Assembly (NCBI GenBank): GCA_019090455.1
Contig: JAHRWA010000015.1
Coordinates: forward strand, 1 to 64,000
DNA length: 64,000 nucleotides
Direction of reading: 5' to 3'
From: Pseudomonadales bacterium
GTDB taxonomy: Bacteria > Pseudomonadota > Gammaproteobacteria > Pseudomonadales > DC-out160
The notes beneath the pieces are model-generated. The model was not told where the DNA came from. It saw only the letters and a list, made by a program, of their open reading frames with translations, and made no database searches. Shown piece by piece: positions 26,248-38,260 of this stretch (the first letter of the stretch is position 1; every line of letters begins with the position of its first letter). Position numbers and translations under genes: made by a program.

Positions 26248-26289
26248 GATTCCTCACCTAAGATTCCTCACCTATGATTCTTTACCTAT
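26248..26289. repeat. 3 x 14-bp tandem repeat covering the stop codon of the second oxidoreductase
   Basis: Units 26248-26261, 26262-26275 and 26276-26289 (consensus GATTCCTCACCTAW). The last contains the reverse-strand stop codon at 26286-26288. Confidence 0.9.
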
Positions 26290-27194
26290 TGATACAGCGC
26301 CAACAATTCCTCAAGCGCTTTCAATTGGTTTCCTGCTGCGGAGGAGGGTACGATAATTGGCGTTTTGACACCCGCGTCAAACCAGGCTTCGATGCCGTCG
26401 CGGACTTTGGTGGGGGAGCCAAAAAGGGTGACTTGCTCTAACCAGCGATCACTCATGACCTCTGGGATTCGCTTTATGTCACCTTCTGTAACGACTTTTT
26501 CAATGTCGCTCATCTCCTGCTCGAATCCAGCTGCTTTCCAGTAATTTCGGTAGTTGGGCAACATGGTATACATGATCAAGGTCTTACGGTTTACCGCTTT
26601 GGCTGCCTCTTCATCATCACTGATGCAGGTGGGTATCATATCGCCGATGAAAAACTCTTTGTTAGAGCGTTGTTCTTTGGTCAACTCAGTTAACGATTCT
26701 TGAATGTAAGAGCGAGCACCGTTGGCGATAATCATGCCTTCGCCAATTTCGCTAGCCAGGCCAATCATTTTCTTTCGCATTGCAGCGAGGATAATAGGGG
26801 GGACTTCACCGACTCTGGGGGCGGTTTTATAATCTTTGACAAACTGCCTCATGTCGGCCAAAGGCTTGCCACCTTTTAATCCTTGAGCGGCTAGCGCCGG
26901 TGCGTGACTAACGCCAACGCCAAATTGAAAACGGTCGCCGGATATTTCTTTAATAAACGCAGCTGTTTGTGCAAGGTCAGCTGGTGTACGGCCGTAGATA
27001 GGGGTTATTCCTGTGCCGATGGTGATGCTTTTAGTTTCCATGGCAATGGCGGTACACAACGATAGCGAGTCAGACATGCTGGGCAAATAGAGTCCGCTAT
27101 ATCCTGCTTTTTCTATTTCTTTTGCGAAATCTAACACGACACGTCGGCGACCTGGAACAGCAGCAATACTGACAGCGGGCATTGGGTAAGTCAT
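26286..27194 (-). CDS. LLM-class F420-dependent oxidoreductase, first gene of the F420 operon
   Basis: 302 aa luciferase-like TIM barrel (AAVPGRRRVVLDFAKEIEKA, then TIGTGITPIYGRTPADLAQ, GDRFQFGVGVSH). The protein is related to but distinct from the other F420-type oxidoreductase at the operon's end. It starts the reverse-strand run fno-cofE-cofD-cofC-fbiC and faces an alpha/beta hydrolase gene across a 157-bp divergent gap, which should contain the operon promoter. The substrate is unknown. Confidence 0.87.
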   Translation of the reverse strand: MTYPMPAVSIAAVPGRRRVVLDFAKEIEKAGYSGLYLPSMSDSLSLCTAIAMETKSITIGTGITPIYGRTPADLAQTAAFIKEISGDRFQFGVGVSHAPALAAQGLKGGKPLADMRQFVKDYKTAPRVGEVPPIILAAMRKKMIGLASEIGEGMIIANGARSYIQESLTELTKEQRSNKEFFIGDMIPTCISDDEEAAKAVNRKTLIMYTMLPNYRNYWKAAGFEQEMSDIEKVVTEGDIKRIPEVMSDRWLEQVTLFGSPTKVRDGIEAWFDAGVKTPIIVPSSAAGNQLKALEELLALYQ

Positions 27195-27351
27195 AAGGAG
27201 ATCTCCATATCAATCGATAATTCAGTTAGGCATCGTCTGCCGTGAGCTAGGTGACGAGCCGAGGTAGTTTACCCTAATGTTGAGGGAAATGACGATGTTT
27301 GAATTCATGTGGTATTCTCCCTGAGCCCAAAAATCAAGGAGTGAAACATTC

Positions 27352-28092
27352 ATGCCGTATTTTAATAACAACGGAACACAGCTTTATTACGAAGTGAAGG
27401 GTGAAGGTGAAGTCGCGATATTAATCACTCATGGGTTTGGTGATACATCACTCACTTGGAAACACCAAATCGATTTTTTGAGTGAAAAATATAAAGTCAT
27501 CATCTGGGATTTGCGAGGTCATGGACGATCGGATAGCCCAAGTGATATCGAGGAATATTCAGAAGCGTTAACCCTTTCTGATATGAATAAACTGCTGGAC
27601 ACTTGCGATGTGGAAAAAGCAGTGATCAGTGGCTTGTCGTTGGGCGGGTATATGTCATTGGCTTTCAATATTACTAACTCCGAGCGTGTGCAAGCGTTAA
27701 TGCTTTTTGATACGGGGCCCGGCTTTCGTAATGATAAGGCTCGTGATGATTGGAATCAGTTTTCAATTTCAAAAGCGGATCGTTTGGAAGGGGGGGAGTT
27801 AAAGGAAGGCTCGGAACATTTTTCTCAGCAAGGGTTGGCCAATTCCGCTAGAGGCATGTTGACTCAAGACGATGCCAAGGTAATGAACTCCTTGTCTACC
27901 ATTGCAGTCCCGACGTTGGTGTTGGTTGGGGAGAACGACAAGCCTTTCTTTAATGCTTGTGACCACATGGCTAAAAAAATCCCAATGGCGAAAAAGGTGG
28001 TGTTAGAAGGAGCGGGTCATTCCGCCAATATCGATCAGCCGAAAGCGTTTAACGAGGCAGTATTGTCATTTTTGCGAGAGTCCGGCTTTTGA
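27352..28092 (+). CDS. Alpha/beta hydrolase
   Basis: 246 aa with a complete hydrolase triad: nucleophile Ser in GLSLGGYM, acid Asp in VLVGENDKPF and His in GAGHSANIDQP; the oxyanion region HGFGDTSLTW follows the first strands. Members with this pattern hydrolyse esters, lactones or enol-lactones, and the substrate is not identifiable. It is divergent from the F420 operon, which may be functional or accidental. Start ATG 27352 with AAGGAG nearby. Confidence 0.88.
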   Translation: MPYFNNNGTQLYYEVKGEGEVAILITHGFGDTSLTWKHQIDFLSEKYKVIIWDLRGHGRSDSPSDIEEYSEALTLSDMNKLLDTCDVEKAVISGLSLGGYMSLAFNITNSERVQALMLFDTGPGFRNDKARDDWNQFSISKADRLEGGELKEGSEHFSQQGLANSARGMLTQDDAKVMNSLSTIAVPTLVLVGENDKPFFNACDHMAKKIPMAKKVVLEGAGHSANIDQPKAFNEAVLSFLRESGF

Positions 28093-28108
28093 GAGTAGCC
28101 GGACTTTG
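28079..28108. terminator. Terminator between convergent hydrolase and cysZ genes
   Basis: 9-bp stem AGTCCGGCT/AGCCGGACT (28079-28087, 28097-28105) with a 9-nt loop, followed by a TTGATT stretch. It overlaps the stop codon of the hydrolase gene. Confidence 0.75.
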
Positions 28109-28146
28109 ATTGACAGGGTTTAAAGATAGAGTTTAAAAATGGAATT

Positions 28147-28920
28147 TTAAGACTGTAACTTGTCCACCCATAACAATGTGGCTCCCACAACTGCTACCGG
28201 TATAATCACGAGATTGACCAAAGGAATGATAGTTAGGATCATCACCAATCCTCCAAAGCCATAGATGAGGCTGCGATTTTGGCGCAGTATTGCTAAGGTT
28301 TCTTCGAAAGATAAGCCGTTATTATCAGCTGCAATATCGATGTATTGAATAGCCATCATCCAGGCGCCGAAGGCATACCATATAACCGGGCTAGCGAGTT
28401 GAACCAGCGGTATTAAACCTAGAATAAAGGCAATTATTAGCACGGGGATACTGCGAGATATCCAATATTTCAGCTTCTGAAATTCCCTGGACATTGTCCG
28501 ACCAATAATTTGTCGAAGGCTATGCTCGGGGTAGCGAAGCTCTCGCTGAGTTGCCTCAGCTTGTTCTGCCAAAATTCCGTTAAAGGGTGCGATAAAAAGG
28601 TGGGTTATCATCGTGAAAGTTGAGCCGACAAAGAAGATCAGTATCAGCCCTACGACTAACCACAGAAAGACCTCAACTGCTCCAAAGACGAAATCAATAA
28701 TGGATTGGGACCATTCCAGATAGCTAGGGAGTACATAGTCTTCACCTATCCCACTAATTAACCCCGACATCATCCCAATTACATAATAAATCATGACGCT
28801 AAAAAACACGAAGTTGAACAAAATAGGAGCAACCAAATAGGCCCTGAGCTCTTTCTGTTTTGCTAATTGCCAACCTTTTTGCAAATAGGAAGCGCCGAGG
28901 GAAAACTCTGCAATACTCAT
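28147..28920 (-). CDS. cysZ: Sulfate transporter CysZ (EI24/CysZ family)
   Basis: 257 aa integral membrane protein with about four to six hydrophobic segments and the family's FNGILAEQ and CysZ-like region around residues 110-150. CysZ brings sulfate into the cytoplasm for cysteine synthesis. The gene is solitary, reverse strand, converging on the hydrolase and divergent from smc, as in many Pseudomonas-related genomes where cysZ lies near smc/zipA/ligA. Confidence 0.85.
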   Translation of the reverse strand: MSIAEFSLGASYLQKGWQLAKQKELRAYLVAPILFNFVFFSVMIYYVIGMMSGLISGIGEDYVLPSYLEWSQSIIDFVFGAVEVFLWLVVGLILIFFVGSTFTMITHLFIAPFNGILAEQAEATQRELRYPEHSLRQIIGRTMSREFQKLKYWISRSIPVLIIAFILGLIPLVQLASPVIWYAFGAWMMAIQYIDIAADNNGLSFEETLAILRQNRSLIYGFGGLVMILTIIPLVNLVIIPVAVVGATLLWVDKLQS

Positions 28921-29326
28921 TTTGGCTCCAAATGATGTGTCACTGTTAGATGATAAGTGTCAGTCGTGTTAGTTAGGGATAGTGCACTGTTTAAAATAGA
29001 TTTCGGATTGTAGCGATTTCAGGCGCACTGGACGAGAAAATATTGAAAGCTCTTCAGGAGACTTCAGCGCTAGACTAAACGTTTTTTGATTTTTTCCGAG
29101 CCCGTTTTGCATGATGTTACGATACTATTTAGTCCCTATTTTGATTAGTGGTTTGGTCCATCTTTAGCTAAACTATCAGGCGAATGATCTTGGCACTACG
29201 GCTGCCAAACCGAAAGCAAGAATGGATTGAATAGAACTACCTGGGTTAGAGCCATCAGCTCGGTGAATTCAAGTCATCAACACGGCAATTTAGAGTCCTC
29301 AACACGGCGAATAAATAGAAGAAACT
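28921..29326. other. Intergenic region upstream of smc
   Basis: About 405 bp between cysZ and smc, presumably with both promoters. No gene seen. It ends in a 3 x 22-bp direct repeat (29250-29315) immediately before the smc start. Confidence 0.5.
29250..29315. repeat. 3 x 22-bp direct repeat directly upstream of smc
   Basis: Units 29250-29271, 29272-29293 and 29294-29315, sharing the core TCAACACGGC (the first is more diverged, TCAGCTCGGT). They end 11 bp before the smc ATG and overlap the likely translation initiation region. Confidence 0.85.
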
Positions 29327-32300
29327 ATGCGATTAAAATGTATTAAACTTGCCGGCTTCAAGTCTTTTGTCGACCCTACAACGGTAAATCTACCCACCAA
29401 TTTAACGGCTATCGTCGGCCCCAATGGTTGTGGCAAATCCAATGTGATTGATGCAGTACGCTGGGTGATGGGTGAGAGCTCTGCTAAACATCTGCGTGGC
29501 GAATCCATGACAGACGTTATTTTTAATGGTTCCAATGCCAGAAAGCCTGTGGCTCAAGCCTTTATCGAATTGGTTTTTGACAATTCCGAAGGACGTCTCG
29601 GTGGCGAGTACGCGCAATACACTGAAATCTCCATCAAGCGTCTCGTTACTCGTGAAGGGCAATCCAATTATTTCTTCAATGGTACCAAATGTCGGCGAAA
29701 AGATATCACCGATCTATTTATGGGGACCGGACTTGGACCCCGTAGTTATTCCATTATAGAGCAAGGAATGATCTCTCGGTTGGTGGAGGCTAAGCCTGAA
29801 GAATTGCGAATCTTCATCGAAGAAGCGGCCGGTATATCAAAATACAAAGAGAGGCGCCGTGAAACTGAAAATCGCATGCGCCGTACTCGCGAAAACCTGG
29901 AACGTTTAGAGGACATTCGAGACGAATTAGGTCGGCAGTTACAACACTTGCACCGTCAATCCGAATCCGCTGAAAAATACAAAGAATTTAGAGAGGAAGA
30001 ACGGCTATATAAAGCCCAACTACAGGCCATGCGCTGGACTCGTATCGGCAATCAAGTCGGTAGCAAAGAGAGCCTCATCAGGGATCTTGAAATTAAGCTA
30101 GAAGCGTGTTTAACCGATCGAGTGTCTAAAGAAACGGAAATTGAGAAACATCGCAGTGAACATGCCGATCTCAGCGATAAATTTAGTTCCGTTCAGGAAC
30201 GTTTCTACGGTGTCGGGACTGATATTGCACGCGCGGAACAAAATATTCAGCACCAAAAGGAATTGCACAAACAACTACATCAAGACTTGGTGCAGTCAGA
30301 ACAAAGCCATCGGGAAGCGCTTGAGCATCTGAATACGGACGAAACTAAATTAGAAGAATTAACCCTAGAGCTGGATACGATACAGCCTGAATTGGAATTG
30401 GTACAAGCCACCGAGGAGGAGAGTGGTCAAGCTCTGGCCAATGCAGAGGAGGCGATGCAGAGCTGGCAGAGTGACTGGGACAGTTTTAACCAGAAAGCCG
30501 CAGAGCCCAAAGAGCGTGCTCAGGTTGAGCAATCGCGGATACTGCATTTAGAACAATCAGTACAGCGCAGTCGAGATCGTGTGCAACGTCTGACTAATGA
30601 ACGAGAGACTTTAACCGCGCAGCCTCTAGAAGAGGAAGCAAACGATATTGCCGAAGACATGGCAGAAGTTGAGATAGAAGTTGAGACGCTACAAGGCAAA
30701 GTCGATGAGTTGATTGATCAAATTAAACTCCAGCGAGACGTGAATAGTGATGCGAGTGCTGAGCTAGACCAATTGCGCGGCAATATTCAAGAAATGAAAG
30801 GCCGTTTCGCATCTTTACAGGCATTACAGCAGGCGGCTCTAGGGCAAAAGAATGAGGCGATTGTTGACTGGCTTAAAAGCAGTGATTTGGCAAACAACTC
30901 GCGCTTGGCGGAAGGACTACAAGTTTCAGGTGGCTGGGAAACCGCCGTTGAGATGGTGCTTGGGGGGCATTTACAAGCGGTATGCGTTAGCGATTTAGAT
31001 GCGGCAGGTCTGGCCTTGGGTAATTTGGCATCGGGCGCTATCTCTATTATCGAGAAGCTGAAGGGAGCTGCGTCAGTTCAATCTATCGTTGACCTAGAAA
31101 AAATGGGCCTAAGAGAGACGGGCGGGCCGGAAATGTCGTCGGTCCAATTGATGTCTGAAGTGGTCGATGCCGATTGTGATGTGAGTGCGCTACTGGCAGG
31201 CGTTTATTTGAAGGACACCTTAGACGAGGCTTTAGCATTACGGTCTCAACTTACGACTGATCAATCCATTGTAACGAAAGCGGGTATCTGGATAGGTAGC
31301 AATTGGATTAAAGTCGCTAAAGATGTAGACGAAAATGCAGGCGTTATTCAGCGACAGCATGAAATTGAAGAACTGGAGCCGGAAATTGAAATGGTTCAGG
31401 CTCGTATCAATTTATTAAGCGATGAATTGAAAGCGGGCAGAGAGCACTTAAGTGAGCGGGAACAGCAGCGAGAAGCGGCTCAGAAAGAAGTCAGTCAGAC
31501 CAGTAGAGCGCTGGGAGAACTGAGATCTCAGCATAGCGCAAAGTGTGTACGTCTTGAACAAATTGCAATGCGTCGAGATCGGCTAGAAACAGAATTACGA
31601 GAGTGTGAGGATCAGGTTAGCCAGGAACAAGAAATCTTAGGTGAGGCGCGTATCATTCTCCAAGATTCCTTGGATGCGATGGCGGATGATACGGAACGGC
31701 GAGAAGAGTTATTAGCAAAAAGGGACGAAAACCGTTCTATTTTGGATGAAGTGCGTCAAAGTGCACGGCAAGACAAAGATAAATCTCACCAGTTAGCGCT
31801 GCAGGCTCAGTCTCTCGTGACTCAAATGGATTCTACTTCTTTGGGGTTGGAGCGTTTAAGAGGGCAAGTGGGTTCACTTAAAGAAAGGGTAGAGCTTTTG
31901 AAAGAGAAATCTGCCAATAACGATGATCCTATTGAGCTGATAGAGGCGCAGTTAGAAGAGTTACTGATAAAGCGCGCCATCGTAGAAGACGAGTTAGGCA
32001 AAGCGCGGCGAAAGTTAGAAGAAGTGGATCATGAAATGCGAAGGTTGGAAAAGCTTCGGTCCGAGGCTGATGAATCAGCGCAGTCTGTTCGGGGACAATT
32101 GGAATCGCTTCGGATGGAGTGGCAAGGCCTAAAAGTGAACCTTAAGAACGTGGAAGATCAGTTAGCGGAGGGTAGCTTTGAAGTGGAAGAGGTGGTTGCC
32201 TCCATGCCAGAAGAAGCCAACGAAGAGGATTGGGAAAAAACGATAGAAAAAATTGCCAATCGAATTACGCGTCTTGGTGCGATCAATCTGGCTGCGATTG

Positions 32301-32887
32301 ATGAATACAAACAGCAGTCGGAACGAAAGACCTATTTAGATGAGCAAAATGAAGATCTCATTACCGCTCTGGAGACCTTAGAAAATGCGATACGTAAAAT
32401 TGATCGAGAAACACGAACCCGATTCAAGGAAACTTTTGATAAAGTGAATGGCGGTTTACAGGATCTGTTCCCGCGAGTATTTGGCGGTGGCCATGCCTAC
32501 CTGGAACTGACCGGCGATGATATGCTCGATACCGGTGTCGCTATCATGGCTAGGCCACCCGGCAAACGTAACAGTACGATTCATTTGCTGTCTGGTGGTG
32601 AAAAAGCACTGACCGCAATTGCACTCGTATTCTCTATCTTTCAGCTTAATCCGGCGCCATTCTGTATGCTGGATGAAGTGGATGCACCGCTAGATGATGC
32701 CAATGTCGGTCGGTATTCTCGGATGGTAGAAGAGATGTCAGCGAAGGTTCAGTTTATTTATATCACCCACAATAAAATTGCGATGGAAATGGCAAAACAA
32801 TTGATGGGGGTAACCATGCATGAGGCGGGTGTTTCGCGATTAGTATCGGTAGACGTAGAACAGGCCGTGGATTTGGCGGTGATGTAA
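29327..32887 (+). CDS. smc: Chromosome segregation ATPase Smc
   Basis: 1186 aa, full length for SMC. Walker A GPNGCGKSN (about 32-40) opens the N-terminal head; long coiled coils (about 165-500 and 680-1000) flank a hinge (about 520-660) with a Gly-rich core; the C-terminal head carries the signature LLSGGEKALTAIALVFS and Walker B FCMLDEVDAPLDDANV. Smc compacts and organises the chromosome. Starts at ATG 29327 and is followed by zipA and ligA, the usual gammaproteobacterial order. Confidence 0.97.
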   Translation: MRLKCIKLAGFKSFVDPTTVNLPTNLTAIVGPNGCGKSNVIDAVRWVMGESSAKHLRGESMTDVIFNGSNARKPVAQAFIELVFDNSEGRLGGEYAQYTEISIKRLVTREGQSNYFFNGTKCRRKDITDLFMGTGLGPRSYSIIEQGMISRLVEAKPEELRIFIEEAAGISKYKERRRETENRMRRTRENLERLEDIRDELGRQLQHLHRQSESAEKYKEFREEERLYKAQLQAMRWTRIGNQVGSKESLIRDLEIKLEACLTDRVSKETEIEKHRSEHADLSDKFSSVQERFYGVGTDIARAEQNIQHQKELHKQLHQDLVQSEQSHREALEHLNTDETKLEELTLELDTIQPELELVQATEEESGQALANAEEAMQSWQSDWDSFNQKAAEPKERAQVEQSRILHLEQSVQRSRDRVQRLTNERETLTAQPLEEEANDIAEDMAEVEIEVETLQGKVDELIDQIKLQRDVNSDASAELDQLRGNIQEMKGRFASLQALQQAALGQKNEAIVDWLKSSDLANNSRLAEGLQVSGGWETAVEMVLGGHLQAVCVSDLDAAGLALGNLASGAISIIEKLKGAASVQSIVDLEKMGLRETGGPEMSSVQLMSEVVDADCDVSALLAGVYLKDTLDEALALRSQLTTDQSIVTKAGIWIGSNWIKVAKDVDENAGVIQRQHEIEELEPEIEMVQARINLLSDELKAGREHLSEREQQREAAQKEVSQTSRALGELRSQHSAKCVRLEQIAMRRDRLETELRECEDQVSQEQEILGEARIILQDSLDAMADDTERREELLAKRDENRSILDEVRQSARQDKDKSHQLALQAQSLVTQMDSTSLGLERLRGQVGSLKERVELLKEKSANNDDPIELIEAQLEELLIKRAIVEDELGKARRKLEEVDHEMRRLEKLRSEADESAQSVRGQLESLRMEWQGLKVNLKNVEDQLAEGSFEVEEVVASMPEEANEEDWEKTIEKIANRITRLGAINLAAIDEYKQQSERKTYLDEQNEDLITALETLENAIRKIDRETRTRFKETFDKVNGGLQDLFPRVFGGGHAYLELTGDDMLDTGVAIMARPPGKRNSTIHLLSGGEKALTAIALVFSIFQLNPAPFCMLDEVDAPLDDANVGRYSRMVEEMSAKVQFIYITHNKIAMEMAKQLMGVTMHEAGVSRLVSVDVEQAVDLAVM

Positions 32888-33034
32888 TATTTCAAAATTG
32901 GGATGTGCTGGGTAGAAAGATTCAGTATATAGGTGAAAAATTCGCAAATTGCCACAATTAGTCTTAAATATAACGCATATAGATTAATCGTATTCGTGGA
33001 CAAGAAATAGATTTGGAATGGGTTGGGAGTGGTA

Positions 33035-34024
33035 ATGGAAATAGGATTGAGAGAAATACTAATATTGGTTGGCGTAGTGGTTATTGGAGTCATTTTGCTA
33101 GATGGACTTCGCCGAATGCGTCAATCACGTAAATCTGCATTGGGAATGTCGATCGATGTTGGCGGCAGTGCCAGCGATTTCGATTTCAGTGGGGAGTTAC
33201 CCAAAGGCGGTGCCCGAGTGGCTGCAGGTTATGAAGAACAGGAAGATCGCTTAGAGCCCTCATTTGTAAATGATCCTGTAGATTATGAAGATCCTTTATT
33301 TGCGACTCCAAAAATCACAACATTTGATGAAGTTGAAACCAGTTATTCTGATTATAAAGCGGCAAAGGCCAACGAAAAACGTACTGCGGAACAAGCTGAT
33401 AACTCGACGAATGGTTCGGCTACACCTACGCCGGTTTCAAATGATGGGGCTGTAAAAGGCGAACAAGAGGAGATGTTTTCAGGAACCACAGCTGAAAAAC
33501 GCCAAACAGATCAAAACCGATATAAACCAGAGACTAAGACTAACGAGAGTGGGGTTAGTGCAGAGGGTTTAGAGCCTGCACTGACGCCGAAAACGGCAGT
33601 GCAGGATGTAGTGATTATCTATTTGATCGCGGAGAAAGATAGCGTTATTAAGGGTAGGCAATTATTACAACAATTGCTTAACTTGGGCTTAAGATACGGT
33701 GAAATGAATATATTTCACCGACATGAAAAAGCCAATAGCGAAGGTTGCTTGATGTTTAGCGTAGCTAATATTGAGGAACCGGGTACCTTTGATATCGATA
33801 ATATGTCTGATTTTACTACCCCAGGCGTGTGTCTGTTTTTGAGTTTACCTGGGCCTGAAAGAGCCATGTACGCATTTGATATGTTGGTGGATACGGCGAG
33901 AAAAGTATCAAACGCGCTAAATTGTGAAATGCTTGATGAAAAGCGTGAAGTGATGACACAAGAGACGATTGAAAATTATCGTGTACGGGTGTCAGAATTT
34001 GAAAGTAGCTCTCGTGTTATCTAA
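33035..34024 (+). CDS. zipA: Cell division protein ZipA
   Basis: Anchors the FtsZ ring to the inner membrane. 329 aa from ATG 33035, which has GGGAG 5 nt upstream (an in-frame start 12 bp earlier is less likely). One N-terminal membrane segment (ILILVGVVVIGVILLDG), then a long charged linker, and a C-terminal FtsZ-binding domain (about 185-325) with VVIIYLIAEKD, LLQQLLNLGLRYGEMNIFHR and TPGVCLFLSLPGP. Position between smc and ligA supports the call. Confidence 0.93.
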   Translation: MEIGLREILILVGVVVIGVILLDGLRRMRQSRKSALGMSIDVGGSASDFDFSGELPKGGARVAAGYEEQEDRLEPSFVNDPVDYEDPLFATPKITTFDEVETSYSDYKAAKANEKRTAEQADNSTNGSATPTPVSNDGAVKGEQEEMFSGTTAEKRQTDQNRYKPETKTNESGVSAEGLEPALTPKTAVQDVVIIYLIAEKDSVIKGRQLLQQLLNLGLRYGEMNIFHRHEKANSEGCLMFSVANIEEPGTFDIDNMSDFTTPGVCLFLSLPGPERAMYAFDMLVDTARKVSNALNCEMLDEKREVMTQETIENYRVRVSEFESSSRVI

Positions 34025-34105
34025 TTAATCACTCATTCCAGCCGGAATTTCTTGTCACGTTTTAGCCATATTACATGGCTCACCAATTAACACTCACCAA
34101 TCAAT

Positions 34106-36799
<2,694 letters not shown>

Positions 36800-36900
36800 A
36801 CGCCCACTAAAGCATCGTACAATCCGCCTGTGAAATAATCCTCTACCGCAGTAAAACCTGATAACCACTATTACATTGTGCCCACTCATATAATATGACA

Positions 36901-37119
36901 ATGATACCCTATGACACAGTAGATCCAGAGGTTCTCGGAAATCTACTTGAAGAAATTGTGACACGTGATGGTACCGATTATGGTGTTGTGGAGATCAGTA
37001 CAAAAGATAAAGTATCGGCAGCTCTCTCTGGTTTAAAGAATGGCAGTACCCTCTTAATCTATGATGAAGAATCTGATTCTTGTAGCCTTTGCCTGACTGA
37101 ATTGTATTTAAAAAAATAA
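36901..37119 (+). CDS. yheU: YheU family protein (UPF0270)
   Basis: 72 aa from ATG 36901 (an ATG at 36895 is in frame). It has the compact YheU pattern: MIPYDTVDPEVLGNLLEEIV, then RDGTDYG and a KVSAALSGLKNG helix. Function of the family is unknown. It stands between the transglycosylase and the acyl-CoA dehydrogenase-like gene. Confidence 0.8.
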   Translation: MIPYDTVDPEVLGNLLEEIVTRDGTDYGVVEISTKDKVSAALSGLKNGSTLLIYDEESDSCSLCLTELYLKK

Positions 37120-37188
37120 CAGAGAAATGAGCAAACTTAGTTTTCGGTTTGATTTTCGTAAGGAATGGTTTAAATAAGGAATGATGTT

Positions 37189-38169
37189 ATGAATTGGCTA
37201 GATTATTTGTTTGAACAATCCGCCGCAGGCAGATTTGAGTATGATTCTGAAAGCAAAACTGAAAACGATTTGGACCTACAGGAATGGTACGCCCTGTGTA
37301 AAGAAGGCTCATCTCAGTGGAGTGTGCCAGTAGAGCGCGCCATCGTTGACGGGTATTTTAGTGCATCCGTAGGTTATGTTTTTGCGTCAGGATATCAATG
37401 GACTTTGCGGGCTCTCTTGTCGAATAAACCTTTGTCGACTAAGCCCTTGTCAAATAGACCCTTAGTAGACCCAGAAGCGATTGTCGCATTTTGCGTGACA
37501 GAGTCTGGAGGCAACCGACCCAGTGCGGTTAAATCAAGTCTCGTGAAAAAAGGCGATGGGTTTTGTCTTAATGGTGAAAAGACATTTATCACCGGTGCCA
37601 AAGAGGCTGAAATATTATTGGTAGCCGCTTCCATCGGAGAGAAGGATGGGCGCAATCAATTGAAGTTAGCGGTAGTGGATGCAAAACAGCAGGGCGTTGA
37701 TATCACCATTAAACCTCCCATGTCCTTCATGCCAGTGGTGAGTCACGGTGAGGCAACGTTTGACAATGTGATGATTGATACATCCTTGGTGTTGGATGGC
37801 GATGCCTACACCGACTATGTCAAACCGATGCGGACCATAGAGGACATCTATGTGTTCGCTACACTGTTCGGCTATTTATTCAAACTGAGCCGTCAATATC
37901 AATTTCCCGAAGAGGTCACTCAAGATATTTTACAGGTATTACTGGCCTATGTTCAGCTAGCGGGTATGGATACACTGAGCCCAAGTACTCATATAGCGCT
38001 AGCAGGAGCAGAGAATCTTGCTGAGACTGTGGTGGCATCGATGAAGCCTCATTGGCAAAAGTTACCCGAGGATTTGCAGGCACATTGGGTGCGTGATAAA
38101 GCGTTAATGAGTATCGGGACATCGGCGAAGATCAAACGGTTGGAAACTGCTTGGCAGTCTTTTAGCTGA
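37189..38169 (+). CDS. Acyl-CoA dehydrogenase-like protein, short
   Basis: 326 aa, whereas family members are usually 380-400. The acyl-CoA dehydrogenase middle domain is visible (AFCVTESGGNRPSAV, then LNGEKTFITGAKEAE, a substrate-binding beta sheet) and a shortened helical C-terminal part (QVLLAYVQLAGMD). I do not see the usual N-terminal helical domain in full or a clear catalytic Glu, so activity is uncertain. Between the N-terminal part and the middle domain is an insertion (LSNKPLSTKPLSNRPL) encoded by a 15-bp tandem repeat. An RND exporter gene follows. Confidence 0.7.
   Translation: MNWLDYLFEQSAAGRFEYDSESKTENDLDLQEWYALCKEGSSQWSVPVERAIVDGYFSASVGYVFASGYQWTLRALLSNKPLSTKPLSNRPLVDPEAIVAFCVTESGGNRPSAVKSSLVKKGDGFCLNGEKTFITGAKEAEILLVAASIGEKDGRNQLKLAVVDAKQQGVDITIKPPMSFMPVVSHGEATFDNVMIDTSLVLDGDAYTDYVKPMRTIEDIYVFATLFGYLFKLSRQYQFPEEVTQDILQVLLAYVQLAGMDTLSPSTHIALAGAENLAETVVASMKPHWQKLPEDLQAHWVRDKALMSIGTSAKIKRLETAWQSFS
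37417..37461 (+). repeat. 3 x 15-bp tandem repeat inside the acyl-CoA dehydrogenase-like gene
   Basis: Units 37417-37431, 37432-37446 and 37447-37461 (consensus TTGTCRAMTARRCCY) encode the pentapeptide repeat LSNKP/LSTKP/LSNRP. Confidence 0.9.
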
Positions 38170-38260
38170 GGTAGGGAGTGGCGTGTCTCACATTATTTTA
38201 AATATAATAAATTTAAATTGTTAAATCAAAGGTAGAGTATTTATTTGGGGGTGATCAAGG

